DNA from: Gammaproteobacteria bacterium
Lineage (GTDB): Bacteria > Pseudomonadota > Gammaproteobacteria > GRL18
NCBI GenBank assembly: GCA_015488755.1
Contig: WFNB01000068.1
Coordinates: 21,403-85,402, forward strand
Direction of reading: 5' to 3'
DNA length: 64,000 nt
The position numbers and the translations under genes are program-made. Each line of letters begins with the position of its first letter. Position 1 is the stretch's first letter. Under the pieces are notes generated by a model. The model was given only the letters and a program-made list of their open reading frames with translations. It ran no database searches and had not been told where the DNA came from. Below, piece after piece: positions 17,938 through 28,233 of the stretch.

Positions 17938-19362
17938 ATGGCATCAGCTTATATACTGGTTGTTGATGATGAACCTGATATTCGAGAATTAGTGCAAGAA
18001 ATTCTTCAGGACGAAGGTTATGACGTGGATATTGCAGAGCATGGTCAGGCCGCTCGAGAATCCTGTCGAAAGAGGCGACCTGAATTAGTTTTGCTGGATA
18101 TATGGATGCCGGATATTGATGGTATTAGTCTGCTTAAAGAATGGAAAGAAAATGCCGATGGTGCCGACAATGCTAACTTTCCAGTTATTATGATGTCGGG
18201 GCATGGCAGTGTTGAAACGGCCGTGGAAGCAACCCGATTGGGAGCATATGATTTTCTAGAAAAACCCCTGTCATTGGCCAAGCTGCTATTAACTATTGAG
18301 CATGCTCTGGAAGCACATAAGCTGGATAAAGAGAATCAGGGTATGCGTCAGCAACTTTTTGCTGCTGATGAACCGATTGGTAAAAGTAAAACAATGCAAG
18401 CCTTATACCAAGAAATAGAAAAAATCTCACAGCATGACTCCAGAGTGCTTTTTACAGGTGAACCAGGTAGTGGTAAAAGTAAATATTCTCGCCTTTTACA
18501 TCGCTTAAGCAATCGTTCGGAACAGCCCTATATTGAATTAGGTGTCGCGACGTTGGATGCTGACAATTCGGCCAGTGAGTTATTTGGTTCTGAAGCGGAT
18601 GGAACTGTTTATCATGGTTTGCTAGAGCAGGCAGGCAGAGGCACACTATATATTGATGATATTGGTGATATGGATCTGGCCACACAAGGGCGTTTACTGA
18701 GTACTCTAGTGACCGGTAAATTTCAGCGTATTGGTGGCCATGAGTCTATCTTACTCAATTGTCGTATTGTTACGGCCACTCATTACCCTCTAGAAGAGTT
18801 TGTGACACAAGAAAAATTCAAATCAGAGCTTTATTTTCAATTAAATGTCTTGCAAGTAAATATTGCGCCATTGCGAGAACATTGTGAAGATGTACCCGAT
18901 TTACTCAATTATTTTCGTGATCGATTTGTTCAACAAGAACAATTTAACTATCGTGATTTTTCCATTGCAGCCCTAAATAAATTAAGAAACTATAATTGGC
19001 CGGGTAATCTATTAGAACTAAAAAATCTTGTGCAGAGATTGCTCATTGTCTCAGATGAAGAAACCATTACACTTGAAGAAGTAGATGCTAGTTTAGAGTA
19101 TCAGGCAAAAAAGAGAAGTAAATCCAATTTAGAAGCAAGTGATAGTACCATGCTTAATAATGCTCTTAAATCACTATTTTCACACCCATTAAAGGAGGCC
19201 AGAGAGTTGTTTGAGAAAGCCTATCTTGAAGATAAATTAATTTCTGTTGGTGGTAGTGTAGGTAAAGTGGCACAGCTTGCGGGTGTTGAGAGAACCCACC
19301 TCTATAGAAAAATGAAAACTTTAGGTATTGATGCTAAGAAAATAGCTAAAAAGAGTAAATAG
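17938..19362 (+). CDS. ntrX: NtrX-type response regulator with degenerate AAA+ domain
   Basis: 474 residues: receiver domain with Asp54 in LLDIWMP, AAA+ domain (about 145-385) and a Fis-type HTH at the C-terminus (KVAQLAGVERTHLYRKMKTL). The AAA+ part differs from working sigma-54 activators. Walker A is present (GEPGSGKS, 174-181), but after ELFG (214-217) there is SEADGTVYHG in place of GAFTGA. Walker B is YIDD rather than DE (240-241). The FRxDLYYRL segment reads FKSELYFQL (294-302), losing both arginine-finger positions. It probably binds DNA and responds to phosphorylation without opening sigma-54 promoters. AAGGA-like sequence (GAGGAAG) precedes the ATG. Confidence 0.9.
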   Translation: MASAYILVVDDEPDIRELVQEILQDEGYDVDIAEHGQAARESCRKRRPELVLLDIWMPDIDGISLLKEWKENADGADNANFPVIMMSGHGSVETAVEATRLGAYDFLEKPLSLAKLLLTIEHALEAHKLDKENQGMRQQLFAADEPIGKSKTMQALYQEIEKISQHDSRVLFTGEPGSGKSKYSRLLHRLSNRSEQPYIELGVATLDADNSASELFGSEADGTVYHGLLEQAGRGTLYIDDIGDMDLATQGRLLSTLVTGKFQRIGGHESILLNCRIVTATHYPLEEFVTQEKFKSELYFQLNVLQVNIAPLREHCEDVPDLLNYFRDRFVQQEQFNYRDFSIAALNKLRNYNWPGNLLELKNLVQRLLIVSDEETITLEEVDASLEYQAKKRSKSNLEASDSTMLNNALKSLFSHPLKEARELFEKAYLEDKLISVGGSVGKVAQLAGVERTHLYRKMKTLGIDAKKIAKKSK

Positions 19363-19443
19363 TTTTGAGCAAAAAAATTGCTATAAATTATGGGTATTAA
19401 GTGTTTGCTATTCAATAGCATAATCATAGAGTAATCCGTTGTT

Positions 19444-20820
19444 ATGAAAATTTTAATTTTAGGTGCTGGTCAAGTGGGTTCCTCTCTTGCTGAAAACCTT
19501 GCTAATGAAAAAAATGACATTACAGTCGTTGATCTAGACGGTCGAAAATTGGCTACTTTACAAGATCGGCTGGATATTCGCACCGTAAGAGGTCGAGGTT
19601 CACACCCTGAGGTATTACGCAAAGCAGGCTGCGATGATGCAGATATGCTGATTGCGGTCACCAATAGTGATGAAACCAATATGATTGCCTGTCAGGTGGC
19701 GTATACTATTTTTCATACCCCTAAGAAAATTGCTCGGGTACGCTCTAATCAATATATAAAATACACCGAACAATTATTTTCAAACGAAGCCTTGCCTATT
19801 GATTATCGTATCAGCCCAGAGCAGTTAGTGACTGACTATATTACTCGCCTAATTGCCTATCCAGGCGCTTTGCAAGTATTAGACTTCGCTGGTGGTCTAG
19901 TGCAATTGGTGGCTGTGCGAGCGTTTCAGGGAGGCCCTTTGTTAGGGCATGAACTACAAGAACTACGTGAACATATGCCTGGCGTTGATACGAGAGTAGC
20001 GGCAATTTATCGTAAAGGTCATCCTATCATCCCAACAGGGGATACCATTATCGAAGAACATGACGATGTTTTTTTTATTGTTGATCGGCGCAATACTAAA
20101 CAGGTTATGTCAGAGCTTAGGCGCGTGGATAAGCCGTATAAGCGTGTTATGATTGCTGGTGGTGGTAATATTGGTCAACGCTTGGCTCGTACACTGGAAG
20201 GGCGCTTGCATGTAAAAATTATTGATCATAATCCCGTTAATGCCAAAATGCTCTCAGAAGAACTGGAAAAAACCATTGTCCTACTAGGTGATGCTTCAGA
20301 TGAAGAATTATTAGTGGAAGAAAATATAGAAGGGACGGATGTTTTTTGTGCCTTAACCAATGATGATGAAGCCAATATTATGTCGGCATTATTAGCGAAA
20401 CGTTTAGGTGCAAGAAAAGTAATGGCACTTATCAATCGAGCGGCCTATGTTGATTTAGTTGAAAGTGGTGATATTGATATTGCCATCTCCCCTCAGGAAG
20501 CAACCATAGGTAGCCTGCTGGCACATGTACGTCGAGGCGATGTTGTTATGGTGCATTCTTTACGAAAAGGTGCTGCTGAGGCAATTGAAGCTGTTGCTCA
20601 TGGTGACAAGAAAACCTCTAAAGTGGTTGGTCGTTCTATTGAAGAGATACCTCTACCACCGGGAACGACAATTGGTGCTATTGTCCGCTCTGAAGAGGTG
20701 ATTATTGTCCACCATGATACGGTCATAGAATCTGAAGATCATGTGATATTATTTTTGGTTGATAAAGATCGTATTGACGATGTGGAGCGATTGTTTCAAG
20801 TTTCTGTTACCTTTATATAA
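19444..20820 (+). CDS. trkA: Trk K+ uptake system NAD-binding subunit TrkA
   Basis: Peripheral gating subunit of the Trk potassium transporter. 458 residues with two RCK_N domains, each opening with a nucleotide-binding loop ([13 protein letters not shown] at residue 7 and [14 protein letters not shown] near 239), each followed by an RCK_C segment. The trkH channel gene follows after 23 bp. The trkA gene next to rsmB/ntrYX is common in gammaproteobacteria. Confidence 0.97.
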   Translation: MKILILGAGQVGSSLAENLANEKNDITVVDLDGRKLATLQDRLDIRTVRGRGSHPEVLRKAGCDDADMLIAVTNSDETNMIACQVAYTIFHTPKKIARVRSNQYIKYTEQLFSNEALPIDYRISPEQLVTDYITRLIAYPGALQVLDFAGGLVQLVAVRAFQGGPLLGHELQELREHMPGVDTRVAAIYRKGHPIIPTGDTIIEEHDDVFFIVDRRNTKQVMSELRRVDKPYKRVMIAGGGNIGQRLARTLEGRLHVKIIDHNPVNAKMLSEELEKTIVLLGDASDEELLVEENIEGTDVFCALTNDDEANIMSALLAKRLGARKVMALINRAAYVDLVESGDIDIAISPQEATIGSLLAHVRRGDVVMVHSLRKGAAEAIEAVAHGDKKTSKVVGRSIEEIPLPPGTTIGAIVRSEEVIIVHHDTVIESEDHVILFLVDKDRIDDVERLFQVSVTFI

Positions 20821-20843
20821 CTCTAATTAGTCCGTTTAATACT

Positions 20844-22295
20844 ATGCAACCACTTGTTATTTTACGTATCATTGGTTTACTTTTGATGATATTTAGTACC
20901 ACAGTTATGCCTTCTATTATTGTTTCTTGGTGGTATCATGATTCTGAAATGGCTGCTTTTGCAAATGCCTTTTTAGTTATTTTACTCAGTGGTTTTGTTA
21001 TTTGGTTTCCAGTAAGAAACAAACAACATGATTTACGCATTCGTGATGGTTTTATTGTGGTTGTTTTGTTTTGGTTTGTTTTTGGTTTAGTCGGTTCTTT
21101 GCCTCTGTATTTTTCCAATAGTTTGCATGCCAGCTTTACCGATGCCTTGTTTGAGTCTATTTCTGCATTAACTACGACTGGAGCAACTGTTTTTATTGGT
21201 TTGGATGATTTACCCCGTTCACTGCTTTATTATCGCCAACAATTGCAATGGTTAGGCGGTATGGGTATTATTGTTCTGGCGGTGGCTGTTTTACCTATGC
21301 TGGGCATTGGTGGCATGCAGTTGTATCGAGCTGAAACTCCAGGGCCAATAAAAGATAGTAAATTGACACCGAGGATAACGGAAACGGCTAAGGCTCTCTG
21401 GTACATTTATCTTGGTTTAACAATTGCCTGTGCATGGGTATACTGGTTTGCAGGTATGACCCCGTTTGATGCCTTGGGGCATAGCTTTTCTACGGTTGCT
21501 ATTGGTGGTTTTTCAACTCATGATGCCTCTATAGGTTATTTTAATAGCCGTTTAATTGAAAGTATTGCTAGTTTTTTTATGTTGATAGCCGGTATTAATT
21601 TTGCCTTACACTTTAGTGCCATACGGACATCTAGTCTAAAACCCTACCAGTTTGATGTTGAATTTCGTGTTTATCTGGCTATTTTAGCCTTTGCTTCTAT
21701 GGTTTCTGTATCCTATCTTTATTTTACTGAAACATTTACCACTTGGTCAGATGCCATGCATCATGGTATTTTTCAAACAATTTCAATTGGGACAACAACA
21801 GGGTTTACTACTTCAGACTATTATAATTGGCCAGGTTTTTTGCCAGTTATGTTATTGTTTTTAAGCTTTGTGGGAGGCTGTGCTGGATCGACCGGTGGTG
21901 GAATGAAAGTAATACGAGTGATCCTTCTATTTAAGCAAGGGGTCAGAGAAATTTTTCGTTTGATTCATCCTAGTGCTCAAATACCAGTAAAAATTGGTGG
22001 CAAGGCCATGCCAGAAAATGTCAGTAATGCGATTTGGGGTTTTTTTGCTTTATATGTTGCCAGCTTTAGTGTCATGATGTTGTTTTTAATGGCTTCTGGT
22101 CTGGATCAGGTGACGGCATTTTCTGCTTTAGCTGCCTGCTTAAATAATTTGGGGCCAGGCTTAGGGGATGTAGGAGCAAACTATAAAGATATTAATTATT
22201 TTTCAAAGTGGGTGCTGTGTTTTGCTATGTTATTAGGCCGCTTAGAGATTTTTACTTTATTGGTTGTCTTAACGCCAGCATTCTGGCGACGCTAA
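20844..22295 (+). CDS. trkH: Trk K+ uptake system channel subunit TrkH
   Basis: 483-residue polytopic membrane protein with the four pore repeats of the TrkH/KtrB family. Selectivity-filter type glycines are visible in TTTGATVF, FSTVAIGGFSTHD, ISIGTTTGFTTSD and CLNNLGPGLGDVG, and the GGCAGSTGGGMKVIR intramembrane loop is intact. It follows trkA. The ATG has no obvious ribosome-binding site. Confidence 0.96.
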   Translation: MQPLVILRIIGLLLMIFSTTVMPSIIVSWWYHDSEMAAFANAFLVILLSGFVIWFPVRNKQHDLRIRDGFIVVVLFWFVFGLVGSLPLYFSNSLHASFTDALFESISALTTTGATVFIGLDDLPRSLLYYRQQLQWLGGMGIIVLAVAVLPMLGIGGMQLYRAETPGPIKDSKLTPRITETAKALWYIYLGLTIACAWVYWFAGMTPFDALGHSFSTVAIGGFSTHDASIGYFNSRLIESIASFFMLIAGINFALHFSAIRTSSLKPYQFDVEFRVYLAILAFASMVSVSYLYFTETFTTWSDAMHHGIFQTISIGTTTGFTTSDYYNWPGFLPVMLLFLSFVGGCAGSTGGGMKVIRVILLFKQGVREIFRLIHPSAQIPVKIGGKAMPENVSNAIWGFFALYVASFSVMMLFLMASGLDQVTAFSALAACLNNLGPGLGDVGANYKDINYFSKWVLCFAMLLGRLEIFTLLVVLTPAFWRR

Positions 22296-22380
22296 TTTGA
22301 TATCCAAACGGTATTTCTAAGTTGATTGGGTATCAATACACTGCCTATTATCCATCGACAATAATGATAAAATAAAAACT

Positions 22381-22989
22381 ATGGAAACGATTCGTTCAAA
22401 ATGGAATAAGCGTTACGGCTCTGTTCATGTCCCTAATCAGGTGATTGATGTTCTGGAGATTAACCAACACTTATTGCCAAATGAGGGAAGATCACTTGAT
22501 TTAGCTTGTGGTCTTGGGGGTAATGCGCTAAGAATGGCTGAGTTAGGCTTTGAAAGCCATGCTTGGGATATTTCTGATGCAGGCATACAAAAAGTAAATG
22601 AATTTGCTTCTGAGCGTCAACTCAATCTATTTAGCAAACAATGTGATATTTCTGAGCAACGCCAGCAGGCTGAGATGTTAGCAATAGGCTTTGATGTCAT
22701 TATTGTCAGTCGTTTTCTTTTGCGGGAGATTATGCCAACTATTATTTCAGCGCTAAGACCCCAAGGTCTTATCTTTTATCAGACCTTTATTGAAGAAGAG
22801 CCATTGCCTGTTAGCGATGCCCCGGTAGCAGGCCCACAAAATAACCACTTTCGTTTGCAATGCAATGAGCTACTTAAGCTCTTTAGTGGGTTAACCATCC
22901 GATACTATCGTGAAGAAAGTACTCTAGGTAAGCTTGATAAAGGTCTTCGTAATGAGGCGCTATTAGTTGGCCAAAAAAAATCAGAGTGA
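22381..22989 (+). CDS. Class I SAM-dependent methyltransferase (TehB-like)
   Basis: 202 residues. The SAM-binding motif I is DLACGLGGNALRMAELGF (about 39-56), motif II follows in AWDISDAGIQ, and YQTFIEEEP occupies the post-IV area. It resembles TehB-type small-molecule methyltransferases, but the substrate cannot be read from the sequence. Likely last gene after trkH, convergent with pdxA (20 bp apart). Confidence 0.75.
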   Translation: METIRSKWNKRYGSVHVPNQVIDVLEINQHLLPNEGRSLDLACGLGGNALRMAELGFESHAWDISDAGIQKVNEFASERQLNLFSKQCDISEQRQQAEMLAIGFDVIIVSRFLLREIMPTIISALRPQGLIFYQTFIEEEPLPVSDAPVAGPQNNHFRLQCNELLKLFSGLTIRYYREESTLGKLDKGLRNEALLVGQKKSE

Positions 22990-23009
22990 TTATTTCGTTA
23001 TTATGGCGC

Positions 23010-24005
23010 TTATTGCTGGCTTTTCTTCGCCTGTATCATTTGTCTTGCTATACGAATTGCGTAGTTAAGACTGCCGATATCTGCCTGACCGGTACCAGCA
23101 ATATCCAATGCTGTGCCATGATCGACTGAGGTACGAATAATAGGCAGTCCTAGTGTGACATTAACCGCTTTACCGAAGCCTTGATACTTAAGCACAGGCA
23201 GGCCTTGATCATGATACATGGCTAATACTGCGTCTGCATTGGCTAAGTTTCTTGGTGAGAAAAGAGTGTCTGCAGGTAGTGGGCCTGTTAAGTTAAAACC
23301 TTCGGCCTTTAGCTGGGTGAGTAAAGGAATGATAATATCGAGTTCTTCCCTGCCTAAATGGCCATCTTCTCCAGCATGGGGATTGAGCCCACAGACAAGG
23401 ATATGGGGGGCTGTGATACCATATTTACTTTTTAAATCGTGATTAAGAATGCTTAATACTTGTCTTAGACTATCACTGGTGATGGCTTGTGGAACATCCT
23501 TAAGAGGTAGGTGAGTTGTGGCGAGGGCAACCCGCATTTCATCAGTGGCGAGCATCATGACGACTTTTTCAGTGTGTGTTTTGCCGGCCAGATATTCAGT
23601 GTGTCCGGTAAATGGGATGCCTGACTCATTGATAATGCCTTTGTGGATGGGGCCGGTGACCATGGCATCAAAGGTCTGATCCAAGCAACCTTGAACAGCG
23701 CTATCGAGACTGTTTAGAATATAAGAGGCATTGTTTCTATTTAACAGCCCACTAACGGCTGGTTCAGGCAGTGCTATGGGTAAATAATGCACGATACCTG
23801 CCGCTGGGGTGTAGTCCATGCCCTTTTTAAATTCCAATAAAGTGATGTTTTTATTAAGTTGCTTGGCTCGTGCTTGCAACATCTGTGGATCTGCCAGCAA
23901 CACAATTTGAAAATCATGTAATGATTGGGCATATTCAATGCAGATATCGGGGCCAATACCAGCGGGTTCACCGGGTGTAATGGCTAAAATGTCCGGACTT
24001 TTCAA
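23010..24005 (-). CDS. pdxA: 4-hydroxythreonine-4-phosphate dehydrogenase
   Basis: NAD-dependent step of DXP-dependent pyridoxal 5'-phosphate synthesis. 331 residues, family length. Motifs are ITPGEPAGIGPD at the N-terminus, VTGPIHKGIINESG, FTGHTEYLA (metal-binding His), CGLNPHAGEDGHLG, MYHDQGLPVLKY and RTSVDHGTALDIAGTG. Third gene of lptD-surA-pdxA; rsmA and apaGH, which often follow, are not here. Confidence 0.98.
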   Translation of the reverse strand: MKSPDILAITPGEPAGIGPDICIEYAQSLHDFQIVLLADPQMLQARAKQLNKNITLLEFKKGMDYTPAAGIVHYLPIALPEPAVSGLLNRNNASYILNSLDSAVQGCLDQTFDAMVTGPIHKGIINESGIPFTGHTEYLAGKTHTEKVVMMLATDEMRVALATTHLPLKDVPQAITSDSLRQVLSILNHDLKSKYGITAPHILVCGLNPHAGEDGHLGREELDIIIPLLTQLKAEGFNLTGPLPADTLFSPRNLANADAVLAMYHDQGLPVLKYQGFGKAVNVTLGLPIIRTSVDHGTALDIAGTGQADIGSLNYAIRIARQMIQAKKSQQ

Positions 24006-24018
24006 GGTCTGCTAACTC

Positions 24019-25344
24019 TTAATTTTTATCAAGGCGAATATCAATGTAGGCTTCATCACGAATTTTCCGGTAAAAATCAGTCGTTTGCTCATTGATTTTA
24101 CGTTTTTTAATAATGTCTCGTGCCCGTGCCTTAATGAGCTCATCGGCATCGTCATGGGTACGACGACCTAGAACTTCAATAATATGATAGCCAAAGTTTG
24201 TTTTGACAACGGGACTGATTTCACCGGGCTGTAGTTTATTCATGGCTGCTTCAAACTGAGGCACCATGGTACCTTCTTTAAACCAGCCCAAGTCACCGCC
24301 TTTTGGTGCAGAGCCTGTATCATTAGAGTATGCCTTTGCCATAGTAGCAAAGTCTTCACCATTGATAATACGTTTGCGTATTTGTTTTAAACGCTCGATA
24401 ATGCGTTTATCATCATTAATAATGCTAGGTTTAATTAAGATATGACGGGCATGAGTCTGAGTGATTTCATGGGATTGTCCCCCTTTTTCTTCGACAATAG
24501 TAATGATATGAAAGCCGCTGGGACTGTGAATAGGGTTGGAAATCTCGCCAACCTTTAAGGTGCGTACCGTGTCAAAAAATAAACTGGGTAATTCACCTGC
24601 TTTACGCCAGCCAAGATCACCCCCTTCAAGTGCATTTTGGCCATCAGAAACAGCCAAAGCGATACTGGAAAAATCACTGCCAGATCGCAAGTCTTTTACT
24701 AATTCCTTAGCTTTTTCTTCTGCTTTCTTTATAACCTCGGGTGATGAAGCTTCTGGTACGGCAACCAAAATGTGCTTTAAATGATAGGCCTGTTCGATGC
24801 CACCTTGTTTTTCGATATTAAAGAGAAAATTGTCAATTTCTTGATCGGATACCTTCACCCTGTTTACGACATTGCGCTGTATCAGTCGCTTTAATAATAT
24901 TTGGGTTTTTACCTCGTCTTTAAAGCGGCGAAAATCAATGCCTTCTCTACTGATGTTTTCTCGAAATTGATTAATAGACATGCCATTTTGGGCGGCAATG
25001 CTATTAATGGCTCTGCTCAGTGTGGTGTCATCGACTTTTATGCCGGTTTTGCGAGCCAGATCCAATTGTATGCGTTCTAGGATCATACGTTCAAGTACCT
25101 GCTTACCCAGAATATTAGCTGGGGGCAACTTGGCTTGCTTTTTCTTGAGGGTGTTAACAACTTGACGAAATTCGGATTTGAGTTCCAGTTGCGTGATAAC
25201 ATCGTCATTAACAATGGCTACAATATTATCGAGAGGAACAATTTCTTCGGCATGGCTTGCCAAGCTTATTAAAGTACAAAGTAAAAGGCTGACATTTTTG
25301 ATACTTTGTTTTATATTAATGAACGGTTTTGCATTAAATAACAT
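24019..25344 (-). CDS. surA: Periplasmic chaperone/peptidyl-prolyl isomerase SurA
   Basis: Escorts outer-membrane proteins through the periplasm. 441 residues: signal peptide (LISLASHAEE, cleavage near residue 32), N-terminal chaperone domain starting IVAIVNDDVITQLEL, two parvulin domains (about 188-290 and 300-395, each with an HILI/HILV and GGDLGW core) and the short C-terminal helix. Starts 8 nt after the lptD stop, the standard order. Confidence 0.97.
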   Translation of the reverse strand: MLFNAKPFINIKQSIKNVSLLLCTLISLASHAEEIVPLDNIVAIVNDDVITQLELKSEFRQVVNTLKKKQAKLPPANILGKQVLERMILERIQLDLARKTGIKVDDTTLSRAINSIAAQNGMSINQFRENISREGIDFRRFKDEVKTQILLKRLIQRNVVNRVKVSDQEIDNFLFNIEKQGGIEQAYHLKHILVAVPEASSPEVIKKAEEKAKELVKDLRSGSDFSSIALAVSDGQNALEGGDLGWRKAGELPSLFFDTVRTLKVGEISNPIHSPSGFHIITIVEEKGGQSHEITQTHARHILIKPSIINDDKRIIERLKQIRKRIINGEDFATMAKAYSNDTGSAPKGGDLGWFKEGTMVPQFEAAMNKLQPGEISPVVKTNFGYHIIEVLGRRTHDDADELIKARARDIIKKRKINEQTTDFYRKIRDEAYIDIRLDKN

Positions 25345-25352
25345 TTAAAATC

Positions 25353-28094
25353 CTAATTATTCCAAGGTTCAAAGCCGGGGATGTCATCAATTAAACTGTG
25401 TCCACCACCAGCCGATTGGGAGAGCGTGCCAAGGCCTTTAAACTGTAATTGTAACATGACGTAGTTGTTAGCATCAGAAAAATAGTTATCCTGTTCACGG
25501 CCAACAACAAAACGTAAGGCATAACAGCAACTACTATATTCCAGCCCTATTTTTGAATCGAGCGTATAACTATCACGAGATCGATCGATGGTAATGCCGG
25601 CATTGTCATCACTGGCACGATAATCATAGAGTGAATAGTACCAATGAGCTAAGGCTCGCCAGTTGCTTGCTACTTTCCAATAGCCGGACATTTCAATTTG
25701 TTCGTAGTCCTGAGCACGGTAAGAATAATCTAAATTAGCAATGTGATCGCGATCAGATTTGTATTGCAGGCGATAGCGAGCTTCTTCTGTGGCACCACTA
25801 TTTTTGGGATCATAGAGTAATGAATAAGAGGTGTACCAGCTAGGAGCAAATTGACTGCTGACCTCCATAGCGATACTGGATGATGATTCGGTGTCTTTTT
25901 TCGACTGTAGGGGATCACCATTATTATCATAATTGAGTGTAACATTACGATCTTTAAAGTAATAAATCTGTCCGATAGAAGCGCTTAAACGTTCGGCACC
26001 GGTTTTATCATCAATAAAACGAGTGGTCAGTGCTGCAGAGAGCTGGTTGGCATCGCCTAAGCGATCAGCACCATTAAAGCGGTTTTCTCGGAATAGCTGA
26101 TTAAAGCTAAAGGTATTTAGGTCAGTGTCAAAAAGTGGGATGGCAGACTGATCTTTTTCTTCAGTGTAAAGGTAGAATAGTCTGGGCTCTAATGTTTGTT
26201 GCATAGGGGTATCGAATAAAGATAAGTCGTGCTCAAAGAATAGGCCACTATCGACACTAAAAATAGGCGCTGTTCGAGACGGGCTACTATCATTCCAATT
26301 AATAGAGCCACTGGGGTCGGTATCTTCATTATCCAGTTTGTAGGTTACCATATCTACGCTTAGCTTAGGGGTAATAAAACTATAGCTGTTTTTAAATGGC
26401 ACACTGATATGAGGCTTGATATGTAGGCGACTGCCTTCAACCCGTTTGTCTTGGTAGTCGTCCCAGTTTTGGACAAACATAACAAATTCAGAGTCAAAGC
26501 CGGTGTTCAGGTTAAAGCCATAAGTGGAAAATACTTCGTTAGCAGAGAGTGTTAATTGGGGCAGACGGCTATAAGTATGGGTGCTCTTTTGTAACTCTTG
26601 ATAACCTTGTGTGCGAGCCATAAAATTAAAAATATCACCACTATAATGAAGTTGGCCATCTCGTATTAGATGAGTTTTACTTTTATCTTTGAGGTTGCTA
26701 CCAAAATCGTCTAGGTAGTAGTTATCGCTGACATAATTATAATTCACATTGCCAGACCAGCCATTTTTCCAGTTAGCACGTTGCTGTAAACTGAATGCGC
26801 CTCGGTTGCGAGAAATGGCATCGGGTTTTTGTTTACCACTTGGGTCAATTGGATTGCTATTACTGCCTTCACGCACAGCAACATCTGCGGCATCACGTTT
26901 GTCGTCATAGCTGCGATCATTGATCCATTCGCCATAGACCTCACCAGAGTGATTTTCACTTAGGTAGCGGTATTCACCACCCAGCATTAAGCCTCGATCA
27001 GAGAGTAGGCGAGGCGTAATGGTGGCATCTTTATCTGGGGCAATATTAAGGTAATAAGGGGTTGCCAGCTCAAAACCATTTTTATCTGAAAAGCCAATAT
27101 CAGGCATTAAGAAACCACTTTTACGTTCATCATTAAGTGGAAAGCTAATATAAGGGGTATAAGCAATGGGGAAGCCCTTGAATCGCATCACAGCATGAGT
27201 GGCTTCACCATAGCCCTCTTCTGTGTGTAAGGACATCTCTTGGGCACTAAGAACCCAATCTTGATCCATTGCAGGGCAGGTTGAATAGGTGGGGTTGTCC
27301 AGATTAATCTCACCGGGTTTAAAACGGATATTATCAGCTGAACCTTGAGCGGGGCGAGCGGGTAGATTATACACAGCATGGTCAATACGCCCCTTGCGTT
27401 CATCGGTCTGGTAGCGAGCATTATCACCTTTTAGAACCATGTTGGGTTCTGCAATTGTGACATTTCCCTGAGCATCAAAAAGCCCTGTGGTTTTATTATA
27501 GGTGGCTGTATCGGATGTTAATTGTTGGACGTTTTTAGTAATAACAACATTGCCAGAAAAATCAATTTGTTCTTTGCTGGGGGATTGAGCGTTGTCTGCT
27601 TCAATATTGGTACTTTCACTGGCTTTAGCAGACATGGCATCGCGATCATACTCTGCTAGTGGTTTGACAGCACAACTTGCCCAGCTATTGGTTGCTACAG
27701 CTGTGTTTGCCTTAATAATGGGTTTTATAAAAGCTCGTCCACCCGTTGGTCCAGAATTTGGATCAGAAAAATCAGCCGCTGGAAAAGCGGGTTTAATCGC
27801 AACAACAGGCTTATTAGGATAAGGAATATTGCTATTGGCTAATGAGTCTTTAGATGGTGCAAGAGGCCCGTCTGCAGCGGCACAATTCCATTTGCCACCT
27901 TTTATTGCTTGGCATTGCCAGCCATTAGACTGCATACCTTCGGCCACATTAGACTGCATACCTTCGGCCATTAGTGGTGAGGAGAAAATAAGGCTGGAAT
28001 AGCACGCTAATAAAACGGAATGAGCCAAATTTTTTTGGTAGAATTTTTGTGAGTGCTTTATCGGACTCTTTTGAGAATTTTTCAATATATCCAC
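25353..28094 (-). CDS. lptD: LPS-assembly protein LptD
   Basis: Outer-membrane beta-barrel that inserts lipopolysaccharide, with LptE. 913 residues. After the signal peptide (cleavage near PLMAEG) comes a Cys-containing N-terminal region, the OstA/LptA-like periplasmic domain (NIEADNAQSPSKEQIDFSGNVVI and GDNARYQTDERKG) and a large barrel. The N-terminal cysteines and the C-terminal adjacent pair in YSSCCYALR fit the interdomain disulfides of LptD. A perfect 24-bp tandem duplication close to the mature N-terminus repeats eight residues (AEGMQSNV). Longer than E. coli LptD owing to the N-terminal insert. Confidence 0.96.
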   Translation of the reverse strand: MDILKNSQKSPIKHSQKFYQKNLAHSVLLACYSSLIFSSPLMAEGMQSNVAEGMQSNGWQCQAIKGGKWNCAAADGPLAPSKDSLANSNIPYPNKPVVAIKPAFPAADFSDPNSGPTGGRAFIKPIIKANTAVATNSWASCAVKPLAEYDRDAMSAKASESTNIEADNAQSPSKEQIDFSGNVVITKNVQQLTSDTATYNKTTGLFDAQGNVTIAEPNMVLKGDNARYQTDERKGRIDHAVYNLPARPAQGSADNIRFKPGEINLDNPTYSTCPAMDQDWVLSAQEMSLHTEEGYGEATHAVMRFKGFPIAYTPYISFPLNDERKSGFLMPDIGFSDKNGFELATPYYLNIAPDKDATITPRLLSDRGLMLGGEYRYLSENHSGEVYGEWINDRSYDDKRDAADVAVREGSNSNPIDPSGKQKPDAISRNRGAFSLQQRANWKNGWSGNVNYNYVSDNYYLDDFGSNLKDKSKTHLIRDGQLHYSGDIFNFMARTQGYQELQKSTHTYSRLPQLTLSANEVFSTYGFNLNTGFDSEFVMFVQNWDDYQDKRVEGSRLHIKPHISVPFKNSYSFITPKLSVDMVTYKLDNEDTDPSGSINWNDSSPSRTAPIFSVDSGLFFEHDLSLFDTPMQQTLEPRLFYLYTEEKDQSAIPLFDTDLNTFSFNQLFRENRFNGADRLGDANQLSAALTTRFIDDKTGAERLSASIGQIYYFKDRNVTLNYDNNGDPLQSKKDTESSSSIAMEVSSQFAPSWYTSYSLLYDPKNSGATEEARYRLQYKSDRDHIANLDYSYRAQDYEQIEMSGYWKVASNWRALAHWYYSLYDYRASDDNAGITIDRSRDSYTLDSKIGLEYSSCCYALRFVVGREQDNYFSDANNYVMLQLQFKGLGTLSQSAGGGHSLIDDIPGFEPWNN
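27923..27970. repeat. 24-bp tandem duplication inside lptD
   Basis: Two exact adjacent 24-bp copies (27923-27946 and 27947-27970) encode AEGMQSNV twice, right at the predicted signal-peptidase site. The frame is kept. It looks like a recent slippage event. Confidence 0.9.
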
Positions 28095-28233
28095 TTTGAT
28101 GGTCTTATCTAAAGGTTTTTATTTTATTGATACCAATTTTTTGTTATTCAAGAGTTTATTAGAATCCACTCCAAAACCGCCATTTTAGCATTGATTCCTA
28201 AACCCTGTCGAACGGATTTTTTATTTGTGGATA

